Assembly (NCBI GenBank): GCA_016647705.1
Contig: CM028339.1
Span: 24,033,803 to 24,097,802 of the forward strand
Direction: 5' to 3'
Source of the DNA: Eucommia ulmoides
Taxonomy: Eukaryota; Streptophyta; Magnoliopsida; Garryales; Eucommiaceae
DNA: 64,000 nucleotides
Under the pieces are notes generated by a model. That model had not been told where the DNA came from. It saw only the letters and a program-made list of their open reading frames with translations, and did not search any database. Positions 44,082-55,326 of the stretch are shown one piece after another (within the stretch, counting starts at the first letter, position 1; each line of letters begins with the position of its first letter). The translations under genes and the position numbers were made by a program.

Positions 44082-45250
44082 AAGTGACACATATCGTTCC
44101 CTCCAATTTAAAGATCCTTGTTCACAAGGATAAAATGAGGATATGACTTGGTAGAGCGCAACTCTTTTTCTCAGGTTGCATCCTCTACTGGTGCACCATC
44201 CCATTTCACCAACATTTCGGACTTTGGACAGTATTTACCCTACGGATCACTCCTCAATCTCAGATGGCTTCCAATTGTGGAAGGATGGTTGAAGTATCTA
44301 AGACGGGGCAGTTGGGTAGAAGTAAGACTGACTGGTCCCAAATTCTTTCATAACAAACTGACATAAAACACATTATGGATTTGAGAGCTAGGAGACAAAG
44401 CCAAACTATAAGCCATCGATCCCACTTTTTCAATGATTTGGTATGGACTAAAGAAATGCGGGGAGAGCTTCATGGAGCTCGAAGAGACGCAAGTCTGTCG
44501 ATAAGGTTGCAGTTTCAAATACACATAATCTCCCTCCCCAAACGAGACCTCGTGTCAGTGTTGGTTCGCTGGACATTTCATTCGATCTCGTTCCAGCAAA
44601 AGGCTGTATTACAACTCACATAAAATGGCATCTCAGTCATGCAAGTACTCATCTACCGGTTGGACGTAGGAAGTGCCTGATACATAAGCCAGTAGACTTG
44701 GAGGCAGAATATTGTAAACAGCTTCGAAGGGTCTCATCATGGTGGATAAGTGAGTGGATGTATTGTAGTTAAACTTGGCCGAGGAAATCCATTAGATATA
44801 TTTCTGTGGCTAGTCACCAACAAAACATCTTAAGTACTACTCCAGAGTTTAATTTACAATTTTGATTTGATTGTTAAATTGGGGGTGGTAACTCAAGCTC
44901 ATACACAACATGGTTCCCTACAATGGGAACAATGTTTGCCAAAACGAGCTGATAAACATCTTGTCCCAGTCGCTAACAATTGATGTTGGAATGTCGTGTA
45001 CGCGAACAACATTAGTGACAAATACCTTGGCGACAGTCACGACAGTAAACAAGTGTTTCAAGGCTATTAAGTGAGCATATTTTTTCAATCGATCGACGAT
45101 TACCAAGATGGAAGTATATCCATTAGAAGATGGTAACCCCTCAATAAAATTCCTCAAAAATTTGGTCCACATTTGCGTAGGGATTGGCAACAGCTGAAGC
45201 AACCCCGTCGGCCTCATTCAATCAGTCTTGAACCACTAACAGACATCATA
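44082..45250 (-). pseudogene. Chromovirus integrase C-terminal region with chromodomain
   Basis: At 45217-44918 the minus strand reads the core: IEGLPSSNGYTSILVIVDRL, KYAHLIALKHLF, VHDIPTSIVSDWDKMFISSF with the second catalytic Asp. The part carrying the catalytic Glu (about 44900) is frameshifted. The GPY-like region at 44760-44400 is badly decayed. At 44215-44090 a chromodomain reads EMLVKWDGAPVEDAT, a stop in place of the expected Trp, then a YPHFILVNKDL segment. Integration-targeting chromodomains define chromoviruses. The gene is broken by many stops. Confidence 0.85.
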
Positions 45251-46770
45251 TTGTTGCAAATAATCCTTCACTGTTTGGAGTTATTAAATCGAAAAACATT
45301 TGTGTTTTATACGAGAGATTGTTTTATGAAACCCAAAATGCCCCTCAATTGGTAACGAATGGTAGTCATCAATTATCTTTGGAATCAAGGTTGAGGTGGG
45401 GCTCATATAAACTTAATTTCATAATTGTAACCAAGTATCTTTGGCAGCGCCAACGTGTTTGTACTGGTGTAGTAATCCATTAGTCCAATAGGTACCTAAT
45501 ATTTTTTTGGTTGGTGTAGACTGTAAATGGTTTCCCAAGCAAATATGAACGTCATTTCATGATTGCTTTGACGATAGTCGACATCTCCTTCTTGTATGTG
45601 GACAATGCCATGGCCGAACCTTTCAATGCTTCACTAGAATACGCCACCGATCTATTTTGCTTTGTAAGGATTGCACTGATTCCGATTCCACTAGCATCAC
45701 ATTCAATCACAAATCATTGAGCAATTGGGAAGGCATAAAATTAGTGTTGAAGCCAATACCTCTTTAAACTGTTTGAATGCCCTCTATGCTGCCTTATTAC
45801 ATTGAAATTCATCCTTAGTCAAGAATTGAGTCAAAAGAGCCGTTATACATCTAAAATTACAGATAAACTTTTAGTAGTAGCCTGCTAAACCAAGGAAGCC
45901 ACAAAACTCTTTTATCATTGTCGATGTAGGCTACTCAATGACATCTTGTATTTTGGTTCGATTGACCATCACCCCTTGCTCCAAAATTATGTAACTCAAG
46001 TACTCGACCTATACAGGACCGAATCGGCATTTCGACTCTTTTGCAAGCAAACTGTTAGTTGATAGGATTTTTAGAATAATTTGCAAATGTGTAAGATGGT
46101 CTTCCCGTGATTTCAAATACACCAAAGTGTCATCAAAGAAAACCAAAATAAAGTTTGAAAATAGGGATGAAAAAAATCATTCATGAGACTTTGGAAGGTT
46201 GTTGGAGCGTTTATGAGGCCAAATGGGATTACTATAAACTCTTAATACCCTTCATGCATCCGGAAAGCTATTTTAGGAATGTCATCTTCTTGAACTCGGA
46301 TTTGGTAATATCCGAACCAAAAATCCAATTTGGAGAAAAATGTGGTTCTGTGGATCTCATCTAATAGTTCCTCGATCACAGGAATTGGATACTAATCTTT
46401 AACTGTTATGTCATTCAGAAATCAGTAGTCCACACAAAATCGCCAACATTCACCTGTTTTCTTTACTAACAGAACGGGCAATGAGAACGGGCTATTACTT
46501 GGTCTTATCAAACCTGGTTGCAAAAGCTCTTTCACCGTCTTCTCTATCTTTGGTCTTTGGTAATAAGGGTATCAATACGGCCTCACACTCACTCGTCCCG
46601 TATTTGGTTGCAATGGAATTTTATGGTCATGTGACTGTCTTGGAGATAAGTTGGTGGGTGGTTCAAATACATGAGAGAATTCATATAGCAGGAGTCCATC
46701 TCAGGTGGGCAGGAATTCGGTTAACTGTTGTTGGAAAGAATTATTTGGAAAAGAAAATCTCGGTGCCTAG
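45251..46770 (-). pseudogene. Chromovirus reverse transcriptase and RNase H
   Basis: RT blocks read, across several frame changes, [69 protein letters not shown] and the active site FFDDTLVY at about 46150-46125, where both Asp residues are kept. RNaseH follows at about 45670-45480 with GSAMALSTYKKEMSTIVKAI and RSYLLGKPFTVYTNQKN. The RNaseH-to-integrase linker to 45251 is stop-rich. Confidence 0.85.
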
Positions 46771-46774
46771 TAAT

Positions 46775-47110
46775 TCATCGAGTTCCTTGGAAGGTGTGGG
46801 AAATCCCTTCCACTTTGAAGGTCATAGTTAGTTGCTTGTAATCTGTCTCAATGGTTTCGAGAGTTGCATGCCATTGCACTCTGAATACCAACTGGCACAC
46901 TAAGACAGGAAGAATGTAGTAGTCAGTGGTGACAGAATGTCCTTGGATGGTAAGGGCGAGCGCCCAACATTGTCCAACATATTCTATCTTCTCTTGGTTA
47001 GCAACCATAACTTGAAATTTCTTGTTCTGGATCACTGGTAACCCAAACTTAGAGACTATGACCTGATTGATGAAGTTGTGAGTGTTGTCGTTGTCTATTA
47101 GCACTGTTAC
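46775..47110 (-). pseudogene. Chromovirus protease
   Basis: The frame from about 47104 reads VLIDNDNTHNFINQVIVSKF, corresponding to the LIDSGATHNFI motif of chromovirus proteases. The Ser-Gly of the active centre reads Asn-Asp, so activity is unlikely. It continues VMVANQEKIEYVGQCWALAL and PVLVCQLVFRVQW, then joins RT. Confidence 0.8.
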
Positions 47111-48262
47111 ATTTTTGTTTTTTAGCTTGCCCAGGACACATATGGTTTTGGGTGTTCGGTAGCTACAATTGCATGAAAATAAATGTCAAGTATAGCTTAA
47201 TGATTTTCTATTTTTAGTTCAACTCCCTCAACATCCTCGATGCTCGCATGGGGTGAATTCTCGATCATAAATAATTGTGGTCGTTCGCAACAATAGCTTG
47301 GGTGAATTTCTCGTTACAATAATAACATTACCCTTTCTCTCGATGTTCTCATACCTCTTGATTGGTGATCAGCAGAATGTTATTGGTGGAGTATTGGACC
47401 TTTGGTTTATGGACTTGGTTAGTGGAGGCCCTAGCACTCCAGCTATTGGGTTGGGTCGGGTTGGGTTGGGTTGGGTTGGGTGATGCCTTGTGTGTTACTA
47501 AGGCTAGTTTTGGACGTATTTGCTAGTTTGGTTTCCTCTACAGCTAGTTTTATTCCTCAATTAGTTGATTCACTCCTATCATATACGCCAAGCTACGGGG
47601 TTGTTTTATTTTTATCTCTATGTGAATGTCGTCTCAAAGCTTGCAATAAAACAACCAATTAGAAATTTTTCGGGCAGGCCGTCAACTCGGTGGGAGAGAT
47701 TTTTGCAGGCTTCTTGATAAGCTACCACGGTTGTGGTTTGTTTAAGGCGAGTCAAAGCTTCTTACAGGTCCTCGTAATCGGTTGGACCAAATAGCCTTAG
47801 TAAATTCATCCCATGTGTGTGATCCATGAAATTTCGTCAACCACTTGTGCCATTATAGGGCGATGCCTTCTAAATGGTAGGAGGCTAGCTGAACTCATTG
47901 ATCTGGTACAATATTTTTGAAATCAAAATATTGTTCTACCTTATAAATCCAGCTTGTTGGGTCATCTCTGTTAAATTTTAGAAAAGACAATTTGTGGTGC
48001 TGATGAGGGTGGTCGTTGATAGGGTTAGAATGAGAAGTGTACGGGTGTAACGATTCTTCACGTGCAAATGGGTTGGTTTTGGGAGGGCAAGTGTTTGGGC
48101 TACGCGAGATTCGAAGAGCTTGAAGCTCGGTTAACACCACTTGTAAGGCAGCGTCCACCTAATCAAATCTTAATTCGTGTCGTGCTAAGATTTTGTTGAC
48201 ATCGTTGCAAAATTTTGCATTCGTTTTGCCATGAGTGTCCATGGTCAAAACCGTGCTATGAG
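47111..48262 (-). pseudogene. Chromovirus gag
   Basis: The N-terminal part at 48158-47895 reads ALQVVLTELQALRISRS, a Pro/His-rich stretch and KLSFLKFNRDDPTSWIYKVE QYF, the start of the Gag block of chromoviruses. The region 47890-47690 continues with W.. and later residues in other frames. The zinc-finger part cannot be made out. A (CCCAA)n-coded Pro/Asn/Thr/Gln linker lies at 47448-47480. Frames are badly broken. Confidence 0.75.
47448..47480 (+). repeat. GGGTT tandem tract, potential G-quadruplex
   Basis: Seven GGG runs five bases apart with TT or TC loops. It lies antisense to the chromovirus gag linker. Confidence 0.9.
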
Positions 48263-48275
48263 GCCACTGATACAA
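48263..48275 (-). other. Chromovirus primer binding site, initiator-tRNA-Met type
   Basis: The minus strand reads TTGTATCAGTGGCC next to the LTR, a decayed form of TGGTATCAGAGC, the usual initiator-Met primer site. Confidence 0.6.
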
Positions 48276-48500
48276 ATAAATTTAGAATAAAGGAGGAGAA
48301 GATAATTGGAAGGAGGAGGAAAAGGGTAATATTGAACGAATAATGGGCTTCTTTGTTGAACTTGCTTAGGCCACATATATAGCCTTAGAACTGGTAGGAA
48401 AATATAATAATAATAATAAAAAAAATAAAAAAATAAAATAAAAAAAAGAAAAAAAAAAAAAAAAAAGGAAAACTTCAACTTCGTGCTCTAGCATGCATTC
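48276..48500 (-). repeat. Chromovirus 5' LTR, first part
   Basis: It includes a minus-strand TATA box (CTATATATGTGG, about 48370-48381), the GGTAGGAAAATATAATAAT segment that spans the Tat insertion site in the partner LTR, and an expanded A-rich tract at 48410-48468. It ends CATTC (48496-48500), the target duplication of the solo LTR that follows. Confidence 0.75.
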
Positions 48501-50462
48501 AGTCACAGGGTCAAATTTCAACTGGAATTTTTTGCACCTATAATGGCCTAGTTGCGCACCTAACTAGTTAGCCGCTCGTATGGTTCTTGAACAACCACTG
48601 TCACACCCACCCAGACGCACACACGTGTACCAGAGAATAATACGCAATACAACGTTTACAGCCGAAGCCAACCCTATTTTATTACTTAGTCAAAACAAGA
48701 AAACACACACATACAATTTCTGGTAAAGGGTGATAGGAACATCAACTCACTGCTCTACCCCTTTACAAATTTGAGATGCACACTATATATAGATAACAAA
48801 TATAGTTGACAACCCCAACTGCTAGGAATCATACACAAAACTGTTCCCTGCTTACTAGACATGTGGCTGGATATGTGTCACAGACATTTTCTTGGCCAGT
48901 TTTCTGCCCAAGACACATAACTGCTCACACGTGCTTCACATATGACCCTTAGGGTATGTTTGGTTGGAAGGGTAGGAAAGGAAAAGGAAAAGGAAAATAC
49001 GAAAGAAAAAAAATTCATTTTCCTTAGTATGTTTTGTTAGAGGAATATAGGAGGAAAAATAATATTTTGTGTGTATTAAAAAAAGAAAAAAATAATATGC
49101 ACTATCTTAATTTACAATTTTACCCTTACTACAAATGAAATGGGTATGTGTTATATAAAATAAATGAGCAAAATGGTAATTTCGGAATGTTTTCCCCCAC
49201 CAACTTTATATTTTCATCCCAAAATTGTTTTTTTGGGGGGGAGGGCGGGAACACATGATTTCACCTCTATTTTCTTTTCTTTTTTCTTTTTCACCTCCAA
49301 CCAAACACACTACCATTTCATTATCCACCCCATTATCCATTTCATTTTCCACTCTACCAAATACACCCTTAAACTACCACACTAACTAATTTTTGCACAT
49401 TGGTTAAGCCCCAGCTGCCCAACTCAGTCTGTCATTTTGTTGAACCTTGTTACGTCGTTACGCCCAACAACTTGCCCCCACTATATGCACTTTTTTGCAC
49501 CAGAATGCACCGGTGCACCCAGCGGTATGTCATGCAGCGCACATGACACTGCCCACAACGTAGCGTTGCACCTGCGTTCTACTACCTTGCCTTAGCGCCG
49601 CACCAAGGTCTTCCATTAGTTCCATATCTCACCCATGAAACCCAATTCAAGCAGCCAACGCCACCAATGGGCATGCACATTAACCAACAGTGCACCATTT
49701 GTCCAACTTGTTCCCAATAGCTTAGACCAATGCCGCCCCATTCCTCCAACGCATACTACCGAATTTGACCCTCGTTGCCTTGGTTATGTGCCAAGGTCTT
49801 GCCCGTTGTCATGCCACTCATATAGCACCGATCCTTGTATTGCGTATAGGATCACCAACACAATGCGCCACACCCGTTGGTATTGTGCCACGACGCCACT
49901 GTCCATTGACATGTCGTGCATCGGTTTATGCCTCAAACCGATAATGCTTGGTAAGCCTTACCCCAAACTTTCCACCATGTGTAAGTCGTGCCTCACACCT
50001 TGTCTTGGTGTGCCGACGCCCCATAGCACGCTCAGGGTTCTTGTCTTGCCTTGGGTCTGGAAGGAAGGTCACCTCCCTTATAATGCTTTACGTAAAATAA
50101 TTGGAGTGACAGCAGTAGACATAACAATGTCCGAGGAGGCATAATAAAGTCAACAGTGAGCCCCTGCCCACGGTTGACTCTTTAGTTTAGCCGTGCGACC
50201 ACGTTTTGCACCACGTTATCCCAACTTGGTACCATGTGCCAACCCTCTGCTCAATATTGGCCTACTCTTGAACTTGGGCCAACCTTTGTGCATACTCTAT
50301 GCCAACCCTGTTTGGCTCAGCATGCGCCACGTTCGGTTAGCGATATACACCAAGTTGGTGCCTTCATTGCCAACGTCTTATTTATGTCGCATGCACCACG
50401 TCTAATAGCAAAGTGTACCAAATTCGTGTCAATTAGTCCTCCAGCTTTGTCAGGGGCTAACA
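48501..50462 (-). mobile_element. Solo LTR inserted in the chromovirus 5' LTR
   Basis: 1962 bp flanked by CATTC (48496-48500 and 50463-50467). Read on the minus strand it begins TGTTAGCCCCTGACAAAG and ends GACCCTGTGACT, near-inverse termini with the final base changed (A expected). A minus-strand TATA box (CTATATATAG) is at about 48789-48798, downstream of a CpG-richer half (49440-50450), fitting an LTR U3-R layout. No gag or pol is present. It contains a MITE at 48952-49368. The open frame at 49635-50144 lies in the U3-like part and is not a recognisable protein. Confidence 0.75.
48952..49368. mobile_element. Tourist-like MITE (PIF/Harbinger), 417 bp
   Basis: Termini GGGTATGTTTGG and CCAAATACACCC are inverted, with TTA on both sides (48949-48951, 49369-49371). 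Inner arms are purine-rich (GGAAAGGAAAAGGAAAAGG) on the left and pyrimidine-rich on the right. These are the usual marks of Tourist-like MITEs. Confidence 0.82.
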
Positions 50463-50507
50463 CATTCCCACATTGCCACTTCCACTTCGTGTTGTAGCAT
50501 GCATTCA
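50463..50507 (-). repeat. Chromovirus 5' LTR, second part
   Basis: It contains the second copy of the ACTTCCACTTCGTG..TAGCATGCATTC unit and ends in CA at 50507. On the minus strand this is the element's TGAATGCATGC start. Confidence 0.72.
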
Positions 50508-51456
50508 AACTGGCATATATTCAATAAATTTTTTGAAATAGCATAAAAACAATTTTTCCTTCTAATTTGTGTTTCTATTCCAAGTTTTTTGAAATCAAAA
50601 ACAGAAATCTAGGTTTGAAAACACCCAAAAAAAGCTGACGAAATGGTACTCATTCCCTAAAATTAGAACACGATATTTTTTCCTATTTGTAAAACTATTT
50701 AACCCTACCACGAGCTTCATCTAACTTATCGTGGCCTACTGACATGCAACTGAAAGATGTTCTATTATTATCTAAGATTAAAAATAATTTTCAAGATATA
50801 TCTTACAAACTTTTCGTAGAAAATTAAATTACGTCCACAAGTATCAGGATTTTATTAACCAAAACAAATTTCCAAATAGGTTAAATTGTTTTTTATCCCC
50901 CTCTACTTTAGTATCACTTTAATCCTCTCCACCTCAAAAAAGTACATTTCACCAGATTCTACTTTTAGCAAAGTGAAAAAAAAGTATCTTCCGTTTAAAC
51001 TAATGAAACATGCCTAAAAATAGACGGAATTAAATTTTCCATTCAAAAATTTTTGTAATTGGACAAAATTATCATTTTTATTTTTTTTATTTTTTTCTTT
51101 TTTCTTTTTCTTTTTATTTTTTGTTTTTGTTTTTTCCTTTTTTACTTCTGTTGAGGGCTAATTACATTTTGCATCCACCAGATTGCACTTTAACATTAAT
51201 CCAAAAATTTAGGGGTCAAAGTGTTTTTTTCCCTATTTTCATCATCTTCTTATTATTTAAAGAATTTGTATACATTTTTTTTTTTTACAAAAAAAGAAAT
51301 TCAAATAATAAAATATCAAACTCATATTCATCACAAAATTGAATCTAATTTACATGAATTCTCAAGGATTTTCACTTTGTTGCAAACAAATTAATCAAAT
51401 TAAAAAAAAAAAAATTAAAATCAAATCTCAAAAACCCATAAAAAAGAAAAGACTTT
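50508..51456. other. AT-rich intergenic sequence, possible TIR remnants
   Basis: No gene. TTAAATTGTTTTTTATCCCC at about 50881 and GGGCTAATTACATTTTGCATCC at about 51155, with AGGGGTCAAAGTG at 51210, look like outer parts of MULE-type inverted repeats, but I found no matching inverse end. T-rich tracts lie at 51075-51150 and A-rich ones near 51400. Confidence 0.4.
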
Positions 51457-51585
51457 TTACCTAGAACAACTCATGAAAGCATCAACCACATTCTTGAGTG
51501 GCTCTTCTGTCAAATGGAACCCATCCCAATGAATATAATTTTCCGGCCGTTCACAGACGTGGTCTCCTCCGCGACAATCCGCCAT
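51457..51585 (-). pseudogene. GDSL esterase/lipase, 3' exon fragment
   Basis: The minus strand from 51585 reads 42 residues ending in TAA at 51457-51459. It includes CRGGDHVCERPENYIHWDGF followed by HLTEEPLKNVVDAF. This is the conserved last block of plant GDSL lipases, which carries the catalytic Asp and His (WDGxHxTE). The rest of the protein (GDS block I and the Gly and Asn blocks) is absent upstream. The piece is therefore a captured or relic exon. No stop interrupts it, so it may be a fairly recent capture. Confidence 0.8.
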
Positions 51586-51815
51586 TAAATTTGACCCTCA
51601 GTTCTGCCAGTGATTGTCGGAGATGATTGTTGTGGAGGGCCGCGATCCTGATTATCGATCTATAGATGCTTGATCAAAAACTTCGAGCCTTGCTCGGATC
51701 TGTAGGTCCGAGCAAGGATCGAACAATCCGATCACAAATCTATTAGATCTATGCTCAGGTCTATAGATCCGAGTTTCGGATCTACAGATATGAAGTTTGA
51801 ATCTATTTTATATAT
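51586..51815. repeat. GATC-rich inverted repeats
   Basis: A perfect 11-bp hairpin (CCTTGCTCGGA, 8-base loop, TCCGAGCAAGG) lies at 51688-51717. ATCTATAGATCCGAG and CGGATCTACAGAT pairs follow to 51790. No gene is seen. Confidence 0.6.
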
Positions 51816-51819
51816 ATAT

Positions 51820-52607
51820 TAGGTATTCCACGTGTCTCAAAACACTATATGATTGTCTAATTTGTGTATAAAAAATGACCAATTCATTATAAATGTAAAA
51901 TTTTTCAAACCTTTTTATGTCCTAATTTATTATATAAGTTTGTGTGAGATATTTTTGGATAAGTTGTTAAGTTATTAGAAATATTATATAATATAAAATT
52001 ATAACGATTTATAATATTGTTTGATTTCAACCATTAGACCTAAATCAATTATTATTTATTTGTTGAGAGTTCTATAACCTTAGCCTTTGGATCTAATCCA
52101 AGGGTTGAAAATGTCTCTAAAATCCTTTAATCTTGGCCCTTAATATCTAATCTAAGGGTCAAAAATATCTCAAATGTATAATTTGTCCTGATTTATGCAA
52201 TACTAGGTATTCCTCGTGCCTAAAAACATTATATTAATTTTGTAATTTATATGTGCAAAAAAAATGACCAAATGTAAAATTTTGAGAATTTAAAAAATAA
52301 TTTAATTTAACTATCTTATAAGTGATGGTATGAATTTTTTGGACCACTCCCTCCTAATCTTTTTATATTCTAATTTGTTATATAGATTAATGTGAGATAT
52401 TTTCGAATAGGTTGTTCGTTTGTTAGAGATCTTACATGATAATAAAACGACTTAAAATATTATTTGATTTTAACCGTTGGATCTAAATCAATTATTATTT
52501 ATTTGTTGAGAGATTCATGATCTTAGTCCTTGGATCTAATTTGAAGGCTGAAAATGTCTCCTAAAATCCTTTAATATTAGCCCTTAAATATCTAATCCAA
52601 GGGTCAA
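51820..52607 (-). repeat. Tandem Helitron-like modules, units a and b
   Basis: Unit a (about 51823-52202) and unit b (52203 onward, continued at 55281-55326 after the solo LTR) are diverged copies of about 385-450 bp. Each starts (CT)AGGTATTCC(A/T)CGTG(T/C)CT, has a GTTGGATCTAAATCAATTATTATTTATTTGTTGAGAG-type core, repeated 'ATCTAATCCAAGGGT' segments, and ends AAATGT..AAT.TGTCCTGATTTAT. On the minus strand the units run from ATAAATCAGGA to a CTAG end, like the ends of the Helitron candidate at 55327. Confidence 0.6.
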
Positions 52608-52941
52608 TGTAAGACCTCAATTATAGCAAATACGTCATTTTGGTTACATTTTAGTGTAACTGGAACAAAATAATAATAAAAATAAATAAATGAAAATAAA
52701 AATAAATTCGGGGTGAAATTGGGTCAATAAAAATTTAAATTCAAAATCTAGGGGTCAATTCGCAAATTTAGGAAAAAAAAATTAAATCCAAATTTTGAGG
52801 GGGGTAAATTGACATGAAATTTTTAATTGTAACTTAAAGGGGTAAAATTGCAAATTTTAGAGACTTTTAAAAATTTCAATTGATTAAAATTGAGATTTAA
52901 ATAAAGTTGGGGGGGAGAAAGAGTAATTAATTTAAAAAGTT

Positions 52942-52999
<58 letters not shown>

Positions 53000-55280
53000 T
53001 CATCCGATGAAGCTGCTGCCGGCAGGAGGTAAGGAGAGCAGTGTCGTGGCAAGCTGGGAGGAAGTGAACCCACTAAACGCATGCAATACATACGTGTAAT
53101 GATCAAAACATTTCCAAAAAAATCTGAAATTTAAAAACGGAAATCAGGAAATGGAGAGAGAGAGGAAGATCGGCAGTGTGTGTCGGTGGATGTGTGAGTT
53201 ATCGTCGATCTCAGGTGAGGCAGTATTAGGCTATCATCGTCGGCTTACTGGGAGTATGTGGATGTGTGTTCTGTCCACCGGCAGTATGTCCTTGATCGTC
53301 GCCGTTCGCCGGCGTGAGTGTGTTCGGATTCGTCGTCGAGTGTGTGGGCTGCCGGCAGTGGGTGTGTTCTGGTTGTTCGGAGACTGAGTGGGGGTGTGTG
53401 ATGGCACCTTCTGGTCTAGTTGTGTGATCATCGACGGCATGGGGGTGTCCCTCCGGTGTGAGGATGGGTGCTGCCGGCCGAAGTGTTAGAGACAGAGAGA
53501 AGGTGGGTATCGGTTCGGGTAGGTGTTCCGGTCGACGTCACGGGTGTTCCGTCTTCCTGAAGGTGTGGCATGATCAGAGCACGGTCGGTCGCCGGCGAGT
53601 CCTAAAGTAGAAAATAGAAAACGAAGTGAAGGAGAGGGAGTCGTCGGTGACGTCGTTGTCCGGCGGGGAGTTTTTTCAGTCCACGGTGACTGTGGGAGGG
53701 GGGTATGTGTGTTTGGCGTTTAGGGTGTGAGTAACGGGTGGTGGTGTGTTCGTGTTTGAAGTAGGACGATCGGTGGATAGTTCAAACCAAGACGGAAGCA
53801 GAAGACGGAACAGAAAAGAGAAACGGGAAAAAAAAAAAAAAAAAGGGAATTACACGAACCACCCCACTGAAAATTAAAAACCCCTCTCGTGGTCTCCAAA
53901 CGATTCGAAAGCAGGTAAAATTTCAATCGACTAATAATTCTCGTTAAATTAAATATTATTTAGCGTTACAAATCCCAAAAAATTGTAACTATTTCATAAC
54001 GATTAATTAATTTTAATTACGTGGTACATAGAATAGTAACAATTCGGAATATAAGGCCGGCATTGCATGATTAGGATATTTTAGATAAGATATTAATTTA
54101 GACTCTGCCACTATTAGGTTCGCAGGCACTGGCGTCCAGATAGAGTGTGGGCAATGTCAGTTGTGCAAAACGGGGATCGAGGTGAGTGTACTGTCTTCTT
54201 ACCAAACTATTTTCTATATATATATGAGATGAAAATTGTGATTACCTAAACTGTATGAATTTATAAATGATATGGATCAAGCAGGATTTAAATGAATTGG
54301 TAACTAGACTTCGATAGATTTCAAAAAGAAGTCGGGAATGAATTTCCGCTAGATTTGATGAAATTAGACGGTGGTTTTAAAAAGAGAATAAGAAACATTT
54401 ATTTTCCTAAAAATGTCTGGTTTTCTAAAAATAAAGGATGGAAAAATGGTTTTGATAAAATCGGACGTTTCTTTAAAAGAAAGTGCGAAATATGATTTTT
54501 GAATTTAAAAGCGGGTTTTGTAGAAATGTGGTAGGTGTGGTGATTTGACAATATTGAGTAGATGATATTTATTGAGTTGTATTTCGATGAGGCTGTATTT
54601 GTTTTTGACGATACCATGGTTGTTCTCCCCGTAAGGGGTGTGGATTATATTTCTCTCCAAAAAGGGGTGTGGATATTTCATAGGAAGGCATTCCTATGAA
54701 TGTTACGGTACCATTGCAACTCCCGATCGTGAGGTTAAAACGATCACTAGGACTGGCCAGTGTGTGGGTATTGGAGGTGTGTGTTTGAGATTGGTGCTTG
54801 AAATGTGGTGTTTTTCGTATATTGGTTGGTTTGATATTATTTATTATGATGATTGGTAGGACTTTATACTAGATGGAACTTATCTATATTGCTTTATTGT
54901 CATTACTTATATACTTATGCTTGATCCATACTAGATTGTGGAAATATTTAGAAAGTATTAATATTTTTGAAATGTTTTACTAAGAAGGCAGTACACTCGC
55001 AGGTACAACGGCTAGGAGTCGGTCCCCTACTGGCATTAGGTAGAGCTGCGTGATGGAGTCATATAGGTGTTTGAGAGAAGCTGTCCAAGGCGAACCTATA
55101 AAAGGTTCATAGATGAATACTGTTTGTTAGGATTAATTTGGGATGGGTGTGTCCCCCATTTAAATGTTTGTATTATATGGTGCGAACATATTGTCTTTCA
55201 TTTGGTTGTTTGGGCATTGGTGATGTCATGTTGTAGTCACACCAGCCTCGGGATGACGGGTTCCGGGACGGGTTGTGACA
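52608..55280 (+). mobile_element. Solo LTR (TGTAAGACCT family), copy 2
   Basis: 2673 bp from TGTAAGACCT to GGGTTGTGACA with a perfect target duplication GTCAA (52603-52607, 55281-55285). It is related along its length to 27262-29858, in the same orientation relative to the window. It contains an (AT)n run (about 52945-52997), a G/T-rich block (53150-53750) with spurious frames on both strands, and the ACTAAGAAGGCAGTACACTCGCAGG landmark at about 54980. It interrupts Helitron-like unit b. Confidence 0.92.
52945..52997. repeat. (AT)n microsatellite
   Basis: About 26 AT dinucleotides without interruption, in the same place where the other copy of this LTR has a shorter (AT)n/(GTAT)n tract (27472-27508). 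Confidence 0.95.
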
Positions 55281-55326
55281 GTCAAAATGTCTCAAATGTA
55301 AAATATGTCATGATTTATAAAATAAA

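Larger units (their letters stand above)
22104..50507 (-). mobile_element. Chromovirus-type Ty3/gypsy element, host of the nest
   Basis: The internal region 44082-48275 reads gag, protease, RT/RNaseH, integrase and a chromodomain on the minus strand. LTRs of about 200-270 bp lie at both ends but each is interrupted. The 3' LTR (22104-22201 plus 43991-44081) is split by the Tat element, and the 5' LTR (48276-48500 plus 50463-50507) by a solo LTR. The joins are consistent: GGTAGGAAAATATAATAAT occurs across the first break and uninterrupted at 48392 in the other LTR. The outermost target duplication is not identifiable. Stops and frameshifts throughout mean it is dead. Confidence 0.85.

Noticed and set aside
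38159..46831. Numerous + strand frames opposite gag-pol (e.g., 39147-39419, 40407-40670, 44148-44623, 46481-46831)
   Set aside because: They are shadows of minus-strand retroelement genes.
47448..47480. Interstitial telomere repeat
   Set aside because: The period is five (GGGTT), not the plant TTTAGGG, and it lies within the gag linker.
49635..50144. 169-codon open frame
   Set aside because: It lies inside a 5-bp-duplication-bounded solo LTR, is Cys/Pro/Thr-rich from C-rich composition, and matches no family.
53151..53440. Open frames on both strands
   Set aside because: Same G/T-rich LTR region as 27675-28394; no conserved protein.
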